This document shows positions 39,637 through 48,678 of a stretch of DNA of 64,000 nt, piece by piece. Below the pieces are notes generated by a model. It was given only the letters and a program-made list of their open reading frames with translations, searched no databases and was not told where the DNA came from. The translations under genes and the position numbers were made by a program. This DNA comes from JAEUWI01 sp942492815. GTDB taxonomy: Bacteria > Hydrogenedentota > Hydrogenedentia > Hydrogenedentales > JAEUWI01. The stretch is from positions 5,580,001 through 5,644,000 of the forward strand of contig OW818658.1 in NCBI GenBank assembly GCA_942492815.1. The letters are read 5' to 3'. Position 1 is the stretch's first letter. Every line of letters starts with the position of its first letter.

Positions 39637-40287
39637 TCAGGCGCCGATGGGCGAGTATTCGGGCCCCAGTTCCTTCAACCGGCTCGAAATATAGGTGGCG
39701 ATGGCCTTCAGGGTCGTGGGATCGGGACTCACAAAGGTGCAGCCCATCTGCACGAGCCCGTCCACACCCTGGGATTCCGCGGCGCGGTGAACGACCTTGC
39801 AGGTCATTTTCTCGCCCGCGAGGTCCGGAATGGGCAGGGACGCCTCAAGCATATCCTCCAACTCAAACTCGCTGTCCGTCAGGACGAGGATGCCGCCGGT
39901 GCTGAGATTAACCACGGGCACATTGATGCGGCGCGGATGGACGTGGCCCTTGAGTTCGGCCTTGAAATCCACGGGAACACGCCAGGAGCCACGGTGGTAA
40001 TTGCGCACATAGGCCGGGGGACGGCGGATCACGAGGTAGTCACCCAGGGCCCGGGGGGCGGTGAGCACTTCGGACTCAAAGCGGGTGAAGCCCTCCATGT
40101 CGTGGAACTCCAAGTCCACGCGCATGCCCTCAACGGGAAAATCGCGCACGGGGAAGCTGACCTCAATGGTGTTGTCGGTGACTCGCTGGATGCTGACCAG
40201 AAAGCGCTGCCCCATGATAAGGAGGAGGCACCGGTTGCCCGTCGCGAACAGATGGTCCTGTGAATGGGAATCCGCCGAAGCGTTCAT
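39637..40287 (-). CDS. PilZ-domain (YcgR-type) c-di-GMP receptor
   Basis: 216 aa from the ATG at 40287 (GGGAGA site). Residues 15-95 are a YcgR-N-like beta domain (flagellar brake-type). The PilZ domain starts near 96: RGSWR at 99-103 gives the RxxxR c-di-GMP motif, and NLSTGG at 127-132 gives the (D/N)xSxxG motif. It should bind cyclic di-GMP in the cytosol. Placed next to cell-wall amidase genes; a link to envelope or motility control is inference. Confidence 0.85.
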   Translation of the reverse strand: MNASADSHSQDHLFATGNRCLLLIMGQRFLVSIQRVTDNTIEVSFPVRDFPVEGMRVDLEFHDMEGFTRFESEVLTAPRALGDYLVIRRPPAYVRNYHRGSWRVPVDFKAELKGHVHPRRINVPVVNLSTGGILVLTDSEFELEDMLEASLPIPDLAGEKMTCKVVHRAAESQGVDGLVQMGCTFVSPDPTTLKAIATYISSRLKELGPEYSPIGA

Positions 40288-40454
40288 GGTTATTCTCCCG
40301 GTACCCGTTTCGCCGGCGGAACACCGGCGCGATTGCCAGATTTGAAACACACTGGGCTATTGTATACCGCGTGCCCCGCCGTTTGTCTACATTTGGGAAG
40401 GGACCGCCTGCCGGGGTACTCAGTGGCAGTGTGCACGTCGTGGCTGCACCAGCC

Positions 40455-41900
40455 CTACGCCAGCAGCGGCGCGATCACGTGCCCGTGCACATCCGTCAGG
40501 CGCACGTCTCTCCCCCCGAAGCGGTAGGTGAGGCGTTCGTGGTCCATGCCGAGCTGGTGGAGGATGGTGGCGTGGATATCGTGGATATTGACGATGTTCT
40601 CGACGGCAGACATGCCCATTTCGTCGGTCTCGCCGTAGGTCATGCCGCCGCGGATGCCGCCGCCGGCCATCCAGATGGTGTAGCCGCTGACGTGGTGGTC
40701 GCGTCCGTCGTCGCCGCCGGAATGGGGCGTGCGGCCCATTTCGCCGGCCCAGAGGACGAGGGTTTCGTCAAGGAGGCCCCGGGCTTTGAGGTCCATGAGA
40801 AGGGCGGCGACGGGCTGGTCGGTGATGCGGGCGTTTTCTTCGTGGCGCAACTTGAGCTCGCCGTGCTGATCCCAGGGGGCGTTGTTGTTGTGGGTCAGCG
40901 GGCAGGTGATCTCGATGAAGCGCACGCCGGCCTCGACCATGCGCCGGGCGCGGAGGCATTGCAGCGCGTAGAAGCGATCGAAGTCGTCCTTGCGATCGAC
41001 GCCGTAGAGCCGGAGGGTGGCTTCGCTTTCCCCGGTGACGTCGCAGAGTTCGGGCACGAGGGTCTGCATATGGGCCGCTGTTTCATAGTTGCGGATGGCG
41101 GCCTCAATGTCGCTGGAGCCGCCACGCGCGAAGGCCACAGCACCGTCCTGCTCAGCCAGGAAGGCGAGCTTGGCCTGTTGCAGGGCCTGGGGATCGGCGG
41201 GCGCAATGTTGTCCACGGGCGTGCCTTTGGCCCGGACGACGGCGGCCTCGTGGGTCGCGGGCAGGAAGGAACTGGCGAAGTTCTGGGAGCCGCCGTTGGG
41301 GACCCAGTCGTTGTTGAGCAACACATAGCCGGGAAGCTGTTCGTTCTCCGTGCCGAGGCCGTAGGACACCCAGGCACCAAAGCTGGGCGCGGCGCCGATG
41401 CTGCGGCCGGTATGGAGCAAGAGGTTTTGCGCGCCGTGAAGGGGCGTCTCCCCCACCACCGAGCGCACAACACAGAGTTCGTCGGCCACTTTGGCGACGT
41501 GGGGAAAGAGGTCGCTCACCCAGAGGCCGGATTCGCCGCGCTGCTTGAAATCCCACAGGCCCTTGAGCCATTTGCGCGACGGGCTGATGGCCTGGGAGCC
41601 TTTGTCGGCCACCCACTCCGCCTGCTGTCCATGGCGCTTGTTCAGCTCGGGCTTGGGATCGAAGGTATCCACATGGGAGACGCCGCCGTCCATAAAGAGA
41701 AAGATGACGTGCTTCGCGCGGGGGGCGAACTGGGGCGCGGGCGCTGCGGCGGACCAGCGGCTGGCGAGTCCGGAGAGGGCAAGCATGCCAAAGCCCATGT
41801 TGGTGCGGCGGAGGAAATCACACCGGGTAAACGCGGGGCTTTCGTGACCCGGGCAGAGGGGGTTCACGGAGTGGCGGATTTGGCTTTTATGGTCTGCCAT
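40455..41900 (-). CDS. DUF1501 protein with Tat-like leader
   Basis: 481 aa. Leader contains CDFLRRTNMGFGMLALSGL, an RR-type export signal. The rest follows the DUF1501 pattern: AKHVIFLFMDGGVSHVDTFDPKPELNK, SDLFPHVAKVADELCVVRSV, LHTGRSIGAAPSFGAWVSYGLG, GVRFIEITCPL and MGRTPHSGGDDGRDHHVSGYTIWMAGGGIRGG, a sulfatase-like alkaline-phosphatase fold common in Planctomycetota. Almost always encoded next to a DUF1549/DUF1553 gene, here 193 bp away on the same strand. Biochemical activity is not known. Confidence 0.9.
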   Translation of the reverse strand: MADHKSQIRHSVNPLCPGHESPAFTRCDFLRRTNMGFGMLALSGLASRWSAAAPAPQFAPRAKHVIFLFMDGGVSHVDTFDPKPELNKRHGQQAEWVADKGSQAISPSRKWLKGLWDFKQRGESGLWVSDLFPHVAKVADELCVVRSVVGETPLHGAQNLLLHTGRSIGAAPSFGAWVSYGLGTENEQLPGYVLLNNDWVPNGGSQNFASSFLPATHEAAVVRAKGTPVDNIAPADPQALQQAKLAFLAEQDGAVAFARGGSSDIEAAIRNYETAAHMQTLVPELCDVTGESEATLRLYGVDRKDDFDRFYALQCLRARRMVEAGVRFIEITCPLTHNNNAPWDQHGELKLRHEENARITDQPVAALLMDLKARGLLDETLVLWAGEMGRTPHSGGDDGRDHHVSGYTIWMAGGGIRGGMTYGETDEMGMSAVENIVNIHDIHATILHQLGMDHERLTYRFGGRDVRLTDVHGHVIAPLLA

Positions 41901-41934
41901 GTAATTAACCTCACACTTATAATAGCACGCCCGC

Positions 41935-42030
41935 CGTCTACAGGGACGGCAGGGACTTCAGGGACAGCAGTAAACCATTTATCTGATGTCCCTGCTGTCT
42001 CTGATGTCCCTGCAACGCCTCAGCAATCAC
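41935..42030. repeat. Inverted pair of AGGGACxxC 9-nt arrays
   Basis: AGGGACGGC AGGGACTTC AGGGACAGC (about 41943-41969) is mirrored by CTGATGTCC CTGCTGTCT CTGATGTCC CTGCAACGC (about 41982-42017) between the DUF1549 and DUF1501 genes. The same family sits inside the repeat at 27600-27630. Confidence 0.75.
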
Positions 42031-42093
42031 TGCTAGCAAAAACTCGTGCAAATCGTTGCACGTACGCGGGTAGGAAAACCCGCGCTCCCGCTC

Positions 42094-45000
42094 TTACTGC
42101 ACGTAAATAAACTCTTTCAAATTAAAAATCGCGTGGGCCACGTCCTGCCAGACGGGCTGGCAGTTCATGAAGGCAGCCACATCCACGCCGCGCAGATTCG
42201 CGCTTTCTTCGGCGAAGGCCACGAAGCGGGCCGTTTCTTCCGGCCGCGGCGGTCGGGCGAAGGCCGTCGTGAACATGCGCTCCACACGGCTTTCCGGCGT
42301 GGCGTCTTGCGCCTCCAACACACGCTGGCTCCAGTGCTCGGCCATGGCGACGACGAAGGGATCGTTCAACAGGGCCAGGGCCTGGTTGGGCACGTTCGTC
42401 GCATCGCGACGGCCCACGGTGACTTTGGCGAGGGGCTGGTTGAAGGTGCCGAGGAACCTCGGCGGCTCCATCATGGTCATTTTCAGGTAGAGACTCCGGC
42501 GGCCATCGCCATCGAGGGGACCGGTGTGGAGGCGCTTGTTCTTGTCTTCGGCCACGCGAAAGGGGTTGATGGGCGGGCCGTAGAGAGCGCTGTCGAGGCG
42601 GCCGGAGGCGGCGAGCATGGCGTCGCGAATGGACTCAGCCTCCAGGCGGCGCAGGGGCATGTGGTGGAGGAGGCGGTTTTCGGGATCGACCGTCACGGCG
42701 TCGGGATCGGGGATGCTGCGCTGCCGCCAGGCGCTGGAGGTCACCAGCATATGGATGAGCTTCTTCGTGGACCAGCCTTCGGCCATGAAACGGCGCGCGA
42801 GCCAGTCGAGCAATTCGGGGTGGGACGGCGCCTCGCCGAGATGGCCAAAGTCGTCGGGCGTACGGACGATGCCCGCGCCGAAGAGGTGGTGCCAGACTCG
42901 GTTCACGTAAACCCGGGCGGTAAGGGGATTGGCGTCGCTGGCGATGTTGCGCGCAAGTTCCAGACGTCCGCTGGATGCGCCGAAGGCCCGGGAGCCGGGG
43001 CCGCCGAGGAAGCTGATGGTGCCCCGGGGAACGACGTCGCCGAAGACCGTGTAGGAACCGCGCACGCCGATGCGTTCGTCGCGCCCTTCGTACCAATCGT
43101 CCACCGAGCCGACAACGCGGTCGGGCTGGAGGCGCTTCTCGGTTTCTCGGTAGCGCGCGGCGATGGCGGCCAGCTCGGGATTCGCCGCGGGATCATTGGG
43201 GAGCCAGTTGAGCGCAAGGGCCTCATTTAGGAGGCGCACATCTTCCGTGGTGCAGCCGCCCGCGCTCCAGCGCTCTGCGGCGGCGATGATCAGGGCGCCC
43301 ATGCGCGCGGCGAGCTCCGCCGATGACTGGGGCGCGGCGCCTTCGAAGAGGGGGGCATAGCGCGCGAGTTCATCGCCGGGCCCCTTGCCCTCAGGGTGTT
43401 CATAGATCCGGGAGACGCCAAACCAGGAGCGGGGATCGACTTCGTCGGCCTCGGCCACGCCGCCCAGGCTATAGCGCGGGGGAAAATAATTGTTCAGCGA
43501 CTTGGTAACCAGCTCCAGATAGGCGCGGCGCGGGGTGGGATCGTTTCCGCCGGCAAGGGCCACGAAGTTGCCCGTGGGCAGGGTAAGCCAGCCTGCGGGG
43601 GCCTGCTTTAGAAACTTTACACGCTCGCTGTGGAAGGCGTTATCCACGATGATGGTCCCGGCGGCGAAGTGCCCCGCGCCGTACGCCACGGAGATCGTGG
43701 GCGCGGGACTCTGGGCAAAGAGGGGACTGCGCAGGCCGCCCGCAAGGCGCTCGGACCAGACATTGGACCAACGGCCCGCGGGGAGCAACTGGGCCACGAT
43801 GGCGGTGTCATCGCTGCTGACCGCCAGCTCGCCATCCTGCTTCACGAGGCCGTATTTCATGCCCAGTCCATCAATGCGCCAGCCGGGGGGCAGTTCCTCG
43901 CGGGTGAGATCGGCAAGCACCTGGATATTTTTTCGATTTTCCGATTGGCGCACGGCGTGAATGGGCTTGAATTCTCCCGCGAGGGTGCTCCAGGCCGATT
44001 CCATCGTCGCCCCTTCGGCCTGGGCGGCCTTGTTGAGATATCGCCAGATGGATTTGGCCGATTCGGGAAACTTGGGGGCTTCGGGAGGCTTCGCTTTTGT
44101 GGGCTTCTTCGCATCGGCGGGGGGCGGCGGATCCTCGATGGGGGTCTCGGCGATTCGCTTCGTCACCTCGTCGCCTGCCGCGAGCCAGTGGGACGCCAGG
44201 GCCGCGCGCAACTCCGATTTGATACCGCGCAGTCCCTCGATGACGGGGCCGTTGGGATCCGACGCATCGGCGGGCCGCGAGATCCACCGGGAGCTCATCA
44301 ACACGCCCGCGAGGCTGTAGTAATCCTTCTGCGCCACGGCGTCGAGCTTGTGATCGTGGCACTGGGCACAGGCCACGGTGGTGCCGATAAAACCCTTGCT
44401 CACGGTGTCGATGATGTTGGCCACGGCCTCCTGGGTCACGCCCTCGGCATCCGCGTTGTCACCGTGGCGGCGCTCACCCAGGCGCATGGCGCTGGTGCCG
44501 ATGAGCGCTTCATTGAGTCCGGTCGCGGGGTCAATGCGCGGCTCGACGAGATCGCCCGCGATCTGCTCGAGGATCAATCGATTGAAGGGTACGTCCTGAT
44601 TGTAGGCGCGCACGAGATAATCGCGGTACATCCAGGCATTCTTCGCGGGGGTATCCCACTCGTAGCCGTGGGTGTCGGCATAGTGGACCACATCCATCCA
44701 GTGGCGGGACCAGCGCTCGCCGAAATGGGGACTAGCCAAAAGAGACTGGACGAGGGCATCGTAGGCACCTGGCGAATCATCCGCCGCAAAACGCTCCACC
44801 TCTTCCGGTTTCGGCGGCAGACCCGTGAGTGCGAAACTCAGGCGGCGTGCCAGCGTGCGGCGGTCAGCCTCGGGCGCGGGGGTGAGCCCCTTCGCCTCCA
44901 TCGCGGCGAGGAGGAAGCCGTCCACTTCGTTGCGCGGCCAGGCGGCGTTGTTCACGGTGGGTATGGGCGGATCGGCGAGGGGCTGGAGGCTCCACCAGCC

Positions 45001-46380
45001 GAGGCGCTCCTTGTAGAGTTCGTCCCATTCCTTTTTCTCCGCGACCTGCGGAGTTTCCTCGTCGGCGCGGGGGGCGGTCGCGCCCTGGGCAATCCACTCG
45101 GTCAGCACGGCAATATCGACTTCGGAGAGTTTGCTCTTTGGGGGCATCTGAAAATCTTTGTCGACATGGCGCACCGCCGTGATCAGGCGGCTCTCCTCGG
45201 GTTTGCCGGGCACGAGGATGGCTCCCCCCTCCCCTCCTTTCAGGATGCCGGATCGCGAATCCAGTGCAAGGCCCCCTTTGATCTTCTGATCATGGGAATG
45301 GCATTCAAAGCAGTTCGCCGCGAGGATGGGCTGTACCTTCGCCTCGAAAAAATTCTCGCTGGCGGCGGCTTGCTTTTCTTCCGGGAGCCATTGGATGCCA
45401 ATAATGCGCTGCTCCACCAGGCCGGTGGAGGGCTCCAGGGAGCCGGGCTTCTTCCCCGCGAAGGCGTCGATACCGAGGGTCCAGACCACTTTCTTTTCCG
45501 GGGACACTTCAAAAAGCTGGACGCGGTTTTCGCCGGGCGCGTGGTAGTGCCAGTCGGAATTGGCGATGAGGGTGTTGCCGTTTTCGAAGCGGTGGAAGCC
45601 GCCCGTGATGATGACGGGGAAGTCGGTGATGTCGGTGGCCTTCAACTCCCACACGACGGTGTGATCCGGCGCGGCCTCGATCAGGCCGCTCTTCCAGCTC
45701 ATAAGCGTGTTGCCGTTCGCCAGGCGCTCCGCCACCACGGGCAATTCCGGCACGGGATGACGCCAGAGTTCCTTGCCGCTTTCGTCGATCTCGATGAAGG
45801 CCTTTTCGCTGCGGAGGGCAAGAAGAAAGGTGCCTGCGGGCGTGCGGCGCAAAAGGTTATAGCGTTCATGCTCCGGGGCCGTGGGCGTGGTGGGCACGGG
45901 AATGCGCTTCACTTCGCCCTTGCCACCGGCCGCGATCTGGACCAGTTCCATGCGCGTCGCGTCCACGGTCACCACGTCGCCGTTGGGCAGGGGCACGCAG
46001 GTCTTCAATTCACTGGGCGCTTCGAGGCGATACTCCCAGAGCGTGTTGCCCTGGGGATCCAGCTCGCGCACGTAGCGGTGGGACGAACACAGGTAGTTGC
46101 CCGAAGGCAGCCGCCAGCCGTCATAGACCATGTCGTCCCACTCGACGGGGCCGGGTTTGCTGTCGGTGAGCGATGTGACGAAATGGCCGAAGGACATCGT
46201 GCCATCGCGATCAAAAACGCTCACGCCTTCGGCGGACGCGAGAAAAACGGAGCCGGGATCCGGCGGCGCGGACTCAGCGGGGAGACCCGACGCAAACAGA
46301 ACCAGCGCGCACGACAGCGCGTACGCACGAAAACGAAAAGGCACGGTTTTCGCGATGGGGCAAGAGCGTGTTGTAGCCAT
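42094..46380 (-). CDS. Giant exported protein: propeller plus cytochrome c plus DUF1549/DUF1553
   Basis: 1428 aa. Signal peptide to about residue 36. Residues 40-340 look like a beta-propeller/arylsulfotransferase-like domain (VWELKATDITDFPVIITGGFHRFENGNTLIANSDWHYH). A cytochrome c-type domain follows, with heme motif CFECH in AANCFECHSHD near 355 and MPPKSKLSEVDIAVLTEWI. Then DUF1549 (from VNNAAWPRNEVDGFLLAAM), an Ala/Pro/Lys-rich spacer and lectin-like region, and DUF1553 at the C-terminus (ITARVYVNRVWHHLFG). Most family members lack the N-terminal propeller. Function unknown; likely periplasmic polysaccharide breakdown with the DUF1501 partner. Confidence 0.85.
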   Translation of the reverse strand: MATTRSCPIAKTVPFRFRAYALSCALVLFASGLPAESAPPDPGSVFLASAEGVSVFDRDGTMSFGHFVTSLTDSKPGPVEWDDMVYDGWRLPSGNYLCSSHRYVRELDPQGNTLWEYRLEAPSELKTCVPLPNGDVVTVDATRMELVQIAAGGKGEVKRIPVPTTPTAPEHERYNLLRRTPAGTFLLALRSEKAFIEIDESGKELWRHPVPELPVVAERLANGNTLMSWKSGLIEAAPDHTVVWELKATDITDFPVIITGGFHRFENGNTLIANSDWHYHAPGENRVQLFEVSPEKKVVWTLGIDAFAGKKPGSLEPSTGLVEQRIIGIQWLPEEKQAAASENFFEAKVQPILAANCFECHSHDQKIKGGLALDSRSGILKGGEGGAILVPGKPEESRLITAVRHVDKDFQMPPKSKLSEVDIAVLTEWIAQGATAPRADEETPQVAEKKEWDELYKERLGWWSLQPLADPPIPTVNNAAWPRNEVDGFLLAAMEAKGLTPAPEADRRTLARRLSFALTGLPPKPEEVERFAADDSPGAYDALVQSLLASPHFGERWSRHWMDVVHYADTHGYEWDTPAKNAWMYRDYLVRAYNQDVPFNRLILEQIAGDLVEPRIDPATGLNEALIGTSAMRLGERRHGDNADAEGVTQEAVANIIDTVSKGFIGTTVACAQCHDHKLDAVAQKDYYSLAGVLMSSRWISRPADASDPNGPVIEGLRGIKSELRAALASHWLAAGDEVTKRIAETPIEDPPPPADAKKPTKAKPPEAPKFPESAKSIWRYLNKAAQAEGATMESAWSTLAGEFKPIHAVRQSENRKNIQVLADLTREELPPGWRIDGLGMKYGLVKQDGELAVSSDDTAIVAQLLPAGRWSNVWSERLAGGLRSPLFAQSPAPTISVAYGAGHFAAGTIIVDNAFHSERVKFLKQAPAGWLTLPTGNFVALAGGNDPTPRRAYLELVTKSLNNYFPPRYSLGGVAEADEVDPRSWFGVSRIYEHPEGKGPGDELARYAPLFEGAAPQSSAELAARMGALIIAAAERWSAGGCTTEDVRLLNEALALNWLPNDPAANPELAAIAARYRETEKRLQPDRVVGSVDDWYEGRDERIGVRGSYTVFGDVVPRGTISFLGGPGSRAFGASSGRLELARNIASDANPLTARVYVNRVWHHLFGAGIVRTPDDFGHLGEAPSHPELLDWLARRFMAEGWSTKKLIHMLVTSSAWRQRSIPDPDAVTVDPENRLLHHMPLRRLEAESIRDAMLAASGRLDSALYGPPINPFRVAEDKNKRLHTGPLDGDGRRSLYLKMTMMEPPRFLGTFNQPLAKVTVGRRDATNVPNQALALLNDPFVVAMAEHWSQRVLEAQDATPESRVERMFTTAFARPPRPEETARFVAFAEESANLRGVDVAAFMNCQPVWQDVAHAIFNLKEFIYVQ

Positions 46381-46560
46381 GGGATCACTCTAAGCGAGTT
46401 TTGGGGAAAAATGCAACACGATTCGAGGATTTATGGATTTGGGGGAAGCTCGGGAGAATGCGTATCGAGCCCCCCTTCTCTCACTTAGACATCTCGCCGC
46501 ATTGACATCGCATACCACCCCGGAAATATTCCGGGCAACGACGTTGGCAAAATCACTCGA

Positions 46561-46989
46561 TCAAACTGCCTCCAGAAACGGATTCACGATCATCAGCCCC
46601 TCAATCCGCTGGCCGTGCTGCACGTCCTCGGTGAGGAGTCGCGCGCAGCCTGCTTCAAGGGCGGCGGCGATGATGAGCGCGTCGTAGAAGCTGTATAGAT
46701 AGCGGGACTGGATCGCGATAGCACTGGAGTACAACTCCCGGCTGGGCATTACCCTCCAAAGAGGTGTCAGGACCTTTTCGAGGAATTGATGGGCGTCCTC
46801 TGCCGAGGCGGGGACCTTCAGACGGGTCGTAATAACGTTCAATGTTTCTTGTACAACTTGAAAGCTGATGGTTCCGGAGTCGTGAATGAGTGCCTCGGCG
46901 AGAAGAGTCTCCGCAATTCCGCGTTTTCTGGGGTCGGTCTCGTCGAACAGGTAGATAAAAACGTTGGCATCGAAGAAGTCAACGTTCAT
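46561..46989 (-). CDS. PIN-domain toxin (VapC-like)
   Basis: 142 aa. PIN fold acidic set: DANVFIYLF (first Asp), E of VVQETLNVITT, and YDALIIAAALEAGC (later Asp) plus LLTEDVQHGQ. Such toxins cut RNA with Mg/Mn. It overlaps the antitoxin gene by 11 nt, so the two are coupled. Size and motif order fit VapC. Whether it is a true toxin-antitoxin pair was not tested. Confidence 0.85.
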   Translation of the reverse strand: MNVDFFDANVFIYLFDETDPRKRGIAETLLAEALIHDSGTISFQVVQETLNVITTRLKVPASAEDAHQFLEKVLTPLWRVMPSRELYSSAIAIQSRYLYSFYDALIIAAALEAGCARLLTEDVQHGQRIEGLMIVNPFLEAV

Positions 46990-47203
46990 TCATTTCATCC
47001 CGCGTAAACTTGCGCCCCCCCGTGCGGAGTTTACTTTGAAGTTGAGACACCACCGCCATCGCCTGTCGGGCCCCGTTTGACTGTCCCGCGTAGTCCGTCA
47101 GCCAAGTCTGAATCTTCTCGTCCAGGGTCGTCTTTTCGCGGCGGGCGCGCGCCTCGGCGGCTTCGATCAATTGTTCGTCCGCGTGTACGGTCAGAGATTT
47201 CAT
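46979..47203 (-). CDS. Antitoxin of the PIN-domain pair (RHH-like)
   Basis: 74 aa from the ATG at 47203; longer in-frame extensions are not protein-like. N-terminal MKSLTVHADEQLIEAAEARARREKTTLDEKI resembles a ribbon-helix-helix DNA-binding domain, followed by a charged tail that would bind the toxin. A palindromic operator candidate lies 37 bp upstream. Confidence 0.75.
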   Translation of the reverse strand: MKSLTVHADEQLIEAAEARARREKTTLDEKIQTWLTDYAGQSNGARQAMAVVSQLQSKLRTGGRKFTRDEMNER

Positions 47204-47239
47204 TTTCTTCGGATCTCCATCCTGTCTGGCTGCCTCTAT

Positions 47240-47249
47240 AGTGTACACT
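47240..47249. promoter_or_regulatory. Palindrome AGTGTACACT upstream of the antitoxin gene
   Basis: A perfect 10-bp palindrome, 37 bp before the antitoxin start on the minus strand and close to a TATAG-like sequence, is a plausible operator for autorepression by the antitoxin. It also lies 104 bp before the divergent secreted-protein gene, so it could act on both. Confidence 0.35.
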
Positions 47250-47352
47250 GAGAATGCTTGGTCTGGCGATACCGTATCCCGCTTATCAGGCCCTGCCGCG
47301 ACGTGTGCCTCCCTGGGCCCGTCCTGGTCAGTCAACCCGCAGGTGTGAATCC

Positions 47353-48678
47353 ATGAATTCGAAAAAGTTGATCGCGATGATCCTCGTTGTGGGTACTCCA
47401 TTGGCCACACCGCCCGCCCACGCCGCCGAATTCACCGCCACCGCCAACCCCGCGTTCCAAGTCGACTATCCTTCGCCGACCGCGGATAAGCCTCAATCGA
47501 AGCTATGGTTCATGGATGGTTGCTGGTGGGCCCTGCTTCCGCGGGCCTCTGGACCATCGTTGTGGCAGCGGACGGATAATGGCTGGATCGAGCATGCCGA
47601 TGTTGTGCGCACGTTCAGCGGAAGGCCCGGACGGGCAGATGTGTCGCTCAGTATGGCAAGTGTAACTGCTGTGGCCGTAACCGAACTCGACAAGACCAAC
47701 CCATCGATCTACGTCTTTCGCCTCTTGCGCGGGACACCAATTGTCGGTGCGCCATGGAGACCGAGTACGCTCGGAACGCTCTTCCCCCCGTCGCCGGAGG
47801 ATCTCATCGAGACCGTGACGGTCGCACAGGACGGGCTGGGGACGTTCTGGGTAGCGGCGGTGGCCGGTGTGAAGGTATGTGTATGGACGTCCACGTCGGG
47901 TGGAATGCATTGGTCTGCCCCGACGGTATTGGCGGAGGGGGTAGCAACGGATGATATTTGTGCCGTCACGCCGCTCCCCGACGGCGACGTCGGTGTGATC
48001 TGGTCCGACCAGATCCGCGAAGGCTTCTTGATGCGCGTGCACGCCGCCGGTGCCCCCGCCGAGGTGTGGGGAGGGGAAGAGGTGATACAGATCGGCGGCA
48101 AGACGGCGGACGACCATCTGAACACGTGCCTCACGCCGGACGGAACGCTCTGGCTGGCGAGCAAGAATGAAGTCGACGCGGCGGGAAAACCCCAGTTCAC
48201 GCTGCACATGCGGCACGCGAATGGCGCTTGGCGCAATTGGCCCTACGGCGTGCGTAGGGAAACCACCCGCCCTAGCCGCCCCATTGTCGTGTCAAACGCG
48301 GATGGGTCCGTGGTGCTCACGGGTTATGGTGATAGTGACCGGGCGCTTCCGTCGCCGCACGCGTCCAGAATCGTCTTCGCGCGCGTGCGCCCCGACCAAC
48401 CCGAGGCAGTGGAGGAGCCGCGCACCGTGATCGCACCCGATGCCGCTTACAACAGCGTCATACAAAATGTCACTGGACCGGGCGTGCCTTATCCCGTAGA
48501 TGCGCCCTGGATCGTGCTCGCATCGGATCAGGAAGGACGCGTCTTCGAGGCGGATTTGCGTGGGGCCTTTGCCGAAGTCCTCGGAGAGGCCGACCGGCAA
48601 TCCTTTCAAGATCTGTGGCGTGTCAATCCTCCGGCGAAAACTTCAGCCCCTCCAGCGCCTTGCCTTCTATGTCGGTGA
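47353..48678 (+). CDS. Exported sialidase-like beta-propeller protein
   Basis: 441 aa from the ATG at 47353. Signal peptide MNSKKLIAMILVVGTPLATPPAHA. The body is repeated strand units of a six-bladed propeller with Asp-box-like turns (TSTSGGMHWSAPTVL, TPDGTLWLASKNE, SNADGSVVLTGYGDSDR). The Arg triad of true sialidases could not be identified, so the enzyme class is open. The last 56 bp overlap the convergent gene. The low-complexity ending (PPAKTSAPPAPCLLCR) comes from that overlap. Confidence 0.6.
   Translation: MNSKKLIAMILVVGTPLATPPAHAAEFTATANPAFQVDYPSPTADKPQSKLWFMDGCWWALLPRASGPSLWQRTDNGWIEHADVVRTFSGRPGRADVSLSMASVTAVAVTELDKTNPSIYVFRLLRGTPIVGAPWRPSTLGTLFPPSPEDLIETVTVAQDGLGTFWVAAVAGVKVCVWTSTSGGMHWSAPTVLAEGVATDDICAVTPLPDGDVGVIWSDQIREGFLMRVHAAGAPAEVWGGEEVIQIGGKTADDHLNTCLTPDGTLWLASKNEVDAAGKPQFTLHMRHANGAWRNWPYGVRRETTRPSRPIVVSNADGSVVLTGYGDSDRALPSPHASRIVFARVRPDQPEAVEEPRTVIAPDAAYNSVIQNVTGPGVPYPVDAPWIVLASDQEGRVFEADLRGAFAEVLGEADRQSFQDLWRVNPPAKTSAPPAPCLLCR

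Noticed and set aside
42066..42083. Terminator after the giant DUF1549 gene
   Set aside because: Six-bp stem GCGGGT/ACCCGC with no T tract; too weak to call.
43630..46488. 952-codon plus-strand frame opposite the giant DUF1549 protein
   Set aside because: Antisense artefact; the minus strand contains heme and DUF motifs.
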